Shown here: piece by piece, positions 17,871 through 20,678 of the stretch | How positions within the stretch are numbered: the stretch's first letter is position 1 | Layout of the letters: every line of letters begins with the position of its first letter | Program-made: the position numbers and the translations under genes | The notes under the pieces: model-generated | Databases searched by the model: none | What the model saw: the letters and a program-made list of their open reading frames with translations, nothing else | What the model was told of the DNA's origin: nothing | From: CAZEQL01 sp964514415 | GTDB lineage: Bacteria > Chloroflexota > Dehalococcoidia > GIF9 > AB-539-J10 | Assembly (NCBI GenBank): GCA_964514415.1 | Contig: CAZEQL010000017.1 | Span: forward strand, 1-20,678 | Length of the DNA stretch: 20,678 bases | Direction: 5' to 3'

Positions 17871-18200
17871 GTGGAAGAAAAAATAAACTTACTCGAACAA
17901 AACCAATGGGAAGCTGGGCCTGATGAGGAATTAAAAATTCCCGAGGGTTACATCAAGCAATTGTGCTATGAGATAGTTGTGTTTAGCAGGAAGAAGGAAT
18001 TTACTTTCCGGTGCAAAGGCCACGATCATCTTGAGGCTAATGCTTGGAGGTTTGAGGGCGTCATTATAGATACTTCAAAGAAAAACCCTGAAGGTGAGGT
18101 GGAGCTAAAGAGGCTTAGTTACCATCCAGAATTGGTCTTGGTAAATGTCCCGTTTATGGTGGTGCCAGCATCTGAAGCTAGTGCAGATGCTCACTCATAA
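17871..18200 (+). CDS. hypothetical beta-rich protein, 109 aa
   Basis: Not recognised. A GTG start at 17871 lies 10 nt after AGGAGG and two bases after the GNAT-SAP stop, so it is coupled to that gene. After an acidic N-terminus the product is mostly beta (QLCYEIVVFSRKKEFTFRC, WRFEGVIIDTS, LVLVNVPFMVVPAS). It ends in a short Ser/Ala/Asp tail. Its last 23 bp overlap the end of the convergent gene at 18178-18363. Confidence 0.68.
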   Translation: MEEKINLLEQNQWEAGPDEELKIPEGYIKQLCYEIVVFSRKKEFTFRCKGHDHLEANAWRFEGVIIDTSKKNPEGEVELKRLSYHPELVLVNVPFMVVPASEASADAHS

Positions 18201-18363
18201 AGCGATTCATCGCTAGTATTTTAGCTGTCCCTTTCAATTTAGAATCTTTGAAGGTTTCGCGACATTCCCTGGCAGCTCGGGTAAACTTCTCCCGTTGGGC
18301 AGACTGCTTCGGTGTTGGCGGTAGTCCCTCCGGGACCTCTTTCAGAATGAGTTTAAGTGGCAT
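18178..18363 (-). CDS. hypothetical protein, 61 aa, Cys/MN motif
   Basis: Not recognised. The C-terminal half (FTRAARECRETFKDSKLKG, then TAKILAMNRFMSEHL) shares spacing with the product of 18430-18687: a Cys in an A-x-E-C context, then a Gly-x-Ala, then Met-Asn and a Ser-x-x-Leu. The N-terminal half is Pro-rich. The ATG at 18363 lies five bases after a consensus TATAAT, which suggests leaderless translation. It converges on the plus-strand operon, with 23 bp of overlap. Both this and its neighbour might be virion or packaging proteins, but that is a guess. Confidence 0.6.
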   Translation of the reverse strand: MPLKLILKEVPEGLPPTPKQSAQREKFTRAARECRETFKDSKLKGTAKILAMNRFMSEHLH

Positions 18364-18368
18364 ATCTA

Positions 18369-18397
18369 ATTATACAGAAAGGGGGAAGGCATAACAA
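18369..18397 (-). promoter_or_regulatory. promoter of the 61-aa gene, inside a terminator
   Basis: -35 TTGTTA (18397-18392), 17 bp, -10 TATAAT (18374-18369). The -35 box is the loop region of the terminator hairpin, so upstream readthrough and initiation compete. Confidence 0.5.
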
Positions 18398-18411
18398 CCT
18401 TCCCCCTTTCT
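18376..18411. terminator. 14-bp hairpin between the 85-aa and 61-aa genes
   Basis: AGAAAGGGGGAAGG (18376-18389) pairs perfectly with 18398-18411 across an 8-nt loop. It lies 18 bp after the upstream stop. The T-rich flank is weak on both strands, so it may be a poor or bidirectional terminator that also serves the plus operon. Confidence 0.65.
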
Positions 18412-18429
18412 TAGCTACCTGCTACTACT

Positions 18430-18687
18430 TTACCGGCCTTTACGGCCCTTCAAGGCCATGGAGACACAAGAATTCATACTTTGAACTCTAGCAGCACCGC
18501 TCTTGTCGGCAGTCTTCCGGGCACATTCCGCAGGAACTCCACCTGACTTAAACAAATAAGGCATCAGGTGACCTGGAACAGCGCCTTTGGGGAAGCTCTG
18601 GGTCTTCAGGCTAACCAGTCGGTGGCTCCAAGGAACAGAGTTGTAGATGATAGCGTTTCCGGCAGCAGTTAATGGTATTCCAGCCAA
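18430..18687 (-). CDS. hypothetical protein, 85 aa, Cys/MN motif
   Basis: Not recognised. A TTG at 18687 is chosen because it lies 5 nt after AAAGGAGGTG. The first 50 residues look beta-rich and slightly hydrophobic (AGIPLTAAGNAIIYNSVPW). The C-terminal part (AECARKTADKSGAARVQSMN then SCVSMALKGRKGR) parallels the C-terminus of the 61-residue neighbour. A strong promoter (18736-18764) lies upstream, so the gene is transcribed separately from the LYPH set. Confidence 0.68.
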   Translation of the reverse strand: MAGIPLTAAGNAIIYNSVPWSHRLVSLKTQSFPKGAVPGHLMPYLFKSGGVPAECARKTADKSGAARVQSMNSCVSMALKGRKGR

Positions 18688-18735
18688 TTCGGCACCTCCT
18701 TTAAGAGTATACTCGTCATTTAAGACGGCAATCCT

Positions 18736-18764
18736 ATTATTGCCCAGATGTTTTTCTTTGTCAA
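18736..18764 (-). promoter_or_regulatory. promoter of the 85-aa gene
   Basis: -35 TTGACA (18764-18759) that overlaps the stop codon of the preceding gene, 17-bp spacer, -10 AATAAT (18741-18736). A GAGTATACTC palindrome (18705-18714) lies in the leader. Confidence 0.7.
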
Positions 18765-19000
18765 GTTAAAATAGTTAGAAGTCGGGCCAGATCAGAGTCT
18801 TGAGCTAACTTCATCATGTACTTGTTATCCCCTGTTGCCATTCCATACCAGCGCTTATTTGCTGGCTCGTATTCCTCCATTGTATACATGCCATTGGCCT
18901 TGAGGCTTACTCTGTATTTGCCATCGTCATAGATTATCATTTCAGTTCGCTCAAGCTGTCTTTTCGGCACATGTGGGTACAAAGTTTCTTTTTTAGGCAT
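18761..19000 (-). CDS. LYPHV-signature protein 1, 79 aa
   Basis: Begins MPKKETLYPHVPKRQLER. Of two adjacent ATGs the second (19000) lies 6 nt after GGAGG, as in all five members of this set, and is preferred. After the shared N-terminus the product becomes beta-like (MIIYDDGKYRVSLKANGMYT, EEYEPANKRWYGMATGDN) and ends with a helix (KLAQDSDLARLLTILT). The body shows no relation to the other four proteins. Function unknown. Confidence 0.75.
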   Translation of the reverse strand: MPKKETLYPHVPKRQLERTEMIIYDDGKYRVSLKANGMYTMEEYEPANKRWYGMATGDNKYMMKLAQDSDLARLLTILT

Positions 19001-19032
19001 CATTCACCTCCATCTTCCTCTAGTCTAGCCAT

Positions 19033-19272
19033 TTACAAGGTGTATTTAATAGTACTTCGGAGACCATCAGGCATTTCGCTTTCTAAAAAGCTCAACCAAA
19101 CCGTTTTCATATTCTCAACTGTCACGCTCAATCCCTGTTCCTGAAGATTCTCTATAATGGCATCGGCTATTACTCCGCTGTCTAGCCATAATAAGAAACT
19201 TTCCCTCGCAGCTGTTGGTTCGGCCTTCTTTTTACTCTTCGGCACGTGCGGGTACAACGGTTCTTTACCCAT
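19033..19272 (-). CDS. LYPHV-signature protein 2, 79 aa
   Basis: Begins MGKEPLYPHVPKSKKKAEP. ATG at 19272 overlaps the upstream stop (TAATG) and lies 6 nt after GGAGG. The body is helical (ARESFLLWLDSGVIADAII, NLQEQGLSVTVENMKTVWLS) and ends MPDGLRSTIKYTL. Apart from the N-terminus it resembles none of its neighbours. Confidence 0.75.
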   Translation of the reverse strand: MGKEPLYPHVPKSKKKAEPTAARESFLLWLDSGVIADAIIENLQEQGLSVTVENMKTVWLSFLESEMPDGLRSTIKYTL

Positions 19273-19688
19273 TATTCACCTCCAATTACCGTCTTAGGTA
19301 ATTTGCCTAAAAAGGCTGCTTTCCATCCAGGCAAACTTTCTTGTGCTACGCTGGTTGCTATTTCCTCTCCCCACCCCTTGTAGCCGACTTCAGCCCACCA
19401 CCCTCCAGCTAAGTGTATTTCGTCTATTTTGGCAGCGTTGAGGATTTCTAGCACTTCCTCCGGAGCCACATAATCTGCGGAGCCATGTATGGAGTCTTCC
19501 CTGAAGCTGTAGCCACCATAGTGGGGGTTAATGATAAAAGCACCTGTAATGGTTACTAAGCCTGACTTTACTCTGTTGACAAAGTCACTGTGATGCCTTC
19601 TGTGTTCTAGCCAGCCTTCCTTGCTATACGGAGCGTAACTTGGCTGCTTGCCCTTCGGCACGTGTGGGTATAACGGTTCTTTACTCAT
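19272..19688 (-). CDS. LYPHV-signature protein 3, 138 aa
   Basis: Begins MSKEPLYPHVPKGKQPSYAP. ATG at 19688 lies 6 nt after GGAGG. The body has a basic His-rich part (GWLEHRRHHSDFVNRVKSG), a beta-rich Gly/Tyr part (VTITGAFIINPHYGGYSF) and an alpha/beta end (EVLEILNAAKIDEIHLAGGW). No catalytic motif is clear. It overlaps the next gene by one base. Confidence 0.75.
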   Translation of the reverse strand: MSKEPLYPHVPKGKQPSYAPYSKEGWLEHRRHHSDFVNRVKSGLVTITGAFIINPHYGGYSFREDSIHGSADYVAPEEVLEILNAAKIDEIHLAGGWWAEVGYKGWGEEIATSVAQESLPGWKAAFLGKLPKTVIGGE

Positions 19689-19704
19689 TGTTCACCTCCT
19701 TATT

Positions 19705-20157
19705 CTAGGGCACGGACTTGAATGTCTGCCCATCATTGGTAACAACCATGAGGTCACCCTTGACGAGTTCGTGGAATTTCACAGGCCATTTTTTACCTTT
19801 AGGCGGGACAAGAGGCTGAATAGTGAGGTCTCCATCATCATGGTATTGAATAATTTGATAGGGGTAGAGATTCTTCAGGGCTTCATGCTGTTTAGGGAAC
19901 TTTTCTTGAGGGGAAGGAACTAATTTTAGGTTCCACTCATTGTATTTACCAATCTTCTCTTCTTGCTGGATAGCATCGTTCTTTGTTTTATAAGGTGAAC
20001 GGACAGTGCCGTCTGGCCAAGCTTCAACGATAGCCCAAGTGTCATAGGGGAGATTCTTTTCTACCCAGAAGTATTTTATCTCTGCTGGTAGCCTTTCTAA
20101 AGGCTGCCGGCCTCTGCCCTTTGGAATATGTGGATACAATGGTTCACGTCTTGGCAT
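19705..20157 (-). CDS. LYPHI-signature protein 4, 150 aa
   Basis: Begins MPRREPLYPHIPKGRGRQPL. The second of two adjacent ATGs (20157) is used, for the same 6-nt spacing. The body has a beta-rich first part (EIKYFWVEKNLPYDTWAIVE, WPDGTVRSPYKTKNDAIQQE) and a final beta-barrel-like stretch (QIIQYHDDGDLTIQPLVPP, FHELVKGDLMVVTNDGQTF). Its N-terminal codons differ from the other copies mostly at synonymous positions. Confidence 0.75.
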   Translation of the reverse strand: MPRREPLYPHIPKGRGRQPLERLPAEIKYFWVEKNLPYDTWAIVEAWPDGTVRSPYKTKNDAIQQEEKIGKYNEWNLKLVPSPQEKFPKQHEALKNLYPYQIIQYHDDGDLTIQPLVPPKGKKWPVKFHELVKGDLMVVTNDGQTFKSVP

Positions 20158-20168
20158 CATTCACCTCC

Positions 20169-20420
20169 TTATTCTGGCAGAATAGTGCTGTAGACAGGCT
20201 TAATTACTTGCCCTACGCCGAATGGCATTCCTGTCTTGTCAAGGGGCGTGAGTTTAAGAGTCCCGTCTTTGAGTATCTCGACACGAACGCCTACTGCCTT
20301 ATCAAATTCATCTCTATTAAGCGCTGTGCGTAAAGTATCGGTGAAAACCTGAGTGGTGATTTGGTTTGCTTTCCCCTGGCTTGGTGTTATGTGTGGGTAT
20401 AACGGGTCTTTTTTAGGCAT
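20169..20420 (-). CDS. LYPHI-signature protein 5, 83 aa
   Basis: Begins MPKKDPLYPHITPSQGKANQ. ATG at 20420 (the second of two) is used. This is the most divergent signature, lacking the Pro-Lys after PHI. The body has a helix (VFTDTLRTALNRDEFDKAVG) and a beta pair (VRVEILKDGTLKLTPLDKTG), ending VGQVIKPVYSTILPE. It overlaps the end of the upstream gene by 8 bp. Confidence 0.75.
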   Translation of the reverse strand: MPKKDPLYPHITPSQGKANQITTQVFTDTLRTALNRDEFDKAVGVRVEILKDGTLKLTPLDKTGMPFGVGQVIKPVYSTILPE

Positions 20421-20678
20421 CATTACCTCCTTGAAGTTCTTTTAAGAGCGGGCTGTCTCTCCTCTCAAGATATCCAACAAGTTCACCAAGGGCAGCGGCC
20501 ATCTGTTGTTTTGGCTCTCCCTCTTCTACTTGCTCAGTAGTTTGGATCATTGCTTTTATCCAGTCAACCGGCTCAGTGGTCTCATCCGCTAGTTTTGCTG
20601 ATATGAGCTTACACGCCCCTTTAGTTTCCTCGGGGTGTTCTTCGCATACAGTAGCAATTGCTGAAGCGGCCGTAGCCA
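20413..20678 (-). CDS. hypothetical acidic protein, C-terminal 87 aa (cut by window edge)
   Basis: An open frame runs in from the window edge to TAA at 20415-20413. The part seen is helical and acidic (ATVCEEHPEETKGACKLI, TTEPVDWIKAMIQTTEQVEE, MAAALGELVGYLERRDSPLL) and ends LQGGNDA. It contains two Cys. Its final codons supply the AAGGAGGT ribosome site for LYPHI protein 5. The start lies outside the window, so whether it carries the same N-terminal signature cannot be seen. Function unknown. Confidence 0.65.
   Translation of the reverse strand, partial: ATAASAIATVCEEHPEETKGACKLISAKLADETTEPVDWIKAMIQTTEQVEEGEPKQQMAAALGELVGYLERRDSPLLKELQGGNDA

Noticed and set aside
1..20678. tRNA genes, rRNA and attachment-site duplications
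   Set aside because: No T-loop (GGTTCRANYCC-type) or cloverleaf was seen on either strand, and no long direct repeat flanks the block within the window.

Overview
The window looks like a bacterial chromosome fragment of about 47% GC (estimated by eye) that carries a large mobile, phage-like block. The left 3.4 kb holds ordinary chromosomal families: the C-terminus of an oligopeptide-type ABC solute-binding protein, a PolX/PHP repair polymerase, an MgtC/SapB membrane protein and, on the other strand, an acyl-CoA dehydratase activase. This set suits an anaerobe, perhaps a Chloroflexota (Dehalococcoidia) or clostridial lineage, but the assignment is an inference. There is no rRNA, tRNA, CRISPR array or recognisable attachment site. 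No gene-free stretch exceeds 300 bases.

From about 3.5 kb onward most genes are short, closely packed, on the minus strand and preceded by strong AGGAGG ribosome sites. Reading right to left along the minus strand: at 20.7-18.7 kb is a run of small proteins of which five share an N-terminal LYPH(V/I) signature; at 18.7-18.2 kb are two short proteins with a common Cys/MN motif; at 16.5-15.4 kb are a catalytic-domain-only tyrosine recombinase with an inserted zinc ribbon and a small partner; at 15.2-13.2 kb are a sigma-like protein and a beta-sliding-clamp protein with a 102-residue Ala/Glu tail; at 13.1-11.5 kb are four unknown proteins with related leaders; at 11.3-10.4 kb is a ParB-like protein; at 10.2 kb is a 56-residue XRE regulator; and at 10.0-3.5 kb is a long operon of small proteins including a DUF1643 protein, an HNH endonuclease, a peptide deformylase and a multi-zinc-finger protein. 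A divergent plus-strand operon (16.5-18.2 kb) encodes a charged 97-residue protein, a SAP-domain protein, a GNAT-SAP fusion and an unknown protein.

Two CoA-dehydratase-activation genes are entangled with the phage-like operon: the activase (2468-3433) and an HgdB-like Cys protein (8403-9506) lie on the same strand, separated by 5 kb of mobile genes. A 33-codon remnant that resembles the start of a radical-SAM protein lies just beyond the activase, at the probable left edge of the block.

The regulatory layout is unusually visible. Nine copies of a tiny hairpin (ATTCT-N4-AGAAT) sit at intercistronic positions between 3.5 and 8.4 kb. A second hairpin family (CGTTCTT-N3-AAGAACG) marks the start of that operon. 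There are strong TTGACA promoters, two of them apparently leaderless, palindromic candidate operators, a helically phased TTTATC array, overlapping divergent promoters between the recombinase and the plus operon, and G+C-rich terminators. The best candidates for an undescribed system are the LYPH(V/I)-tagged protein family and the intercistronic hairpin family.
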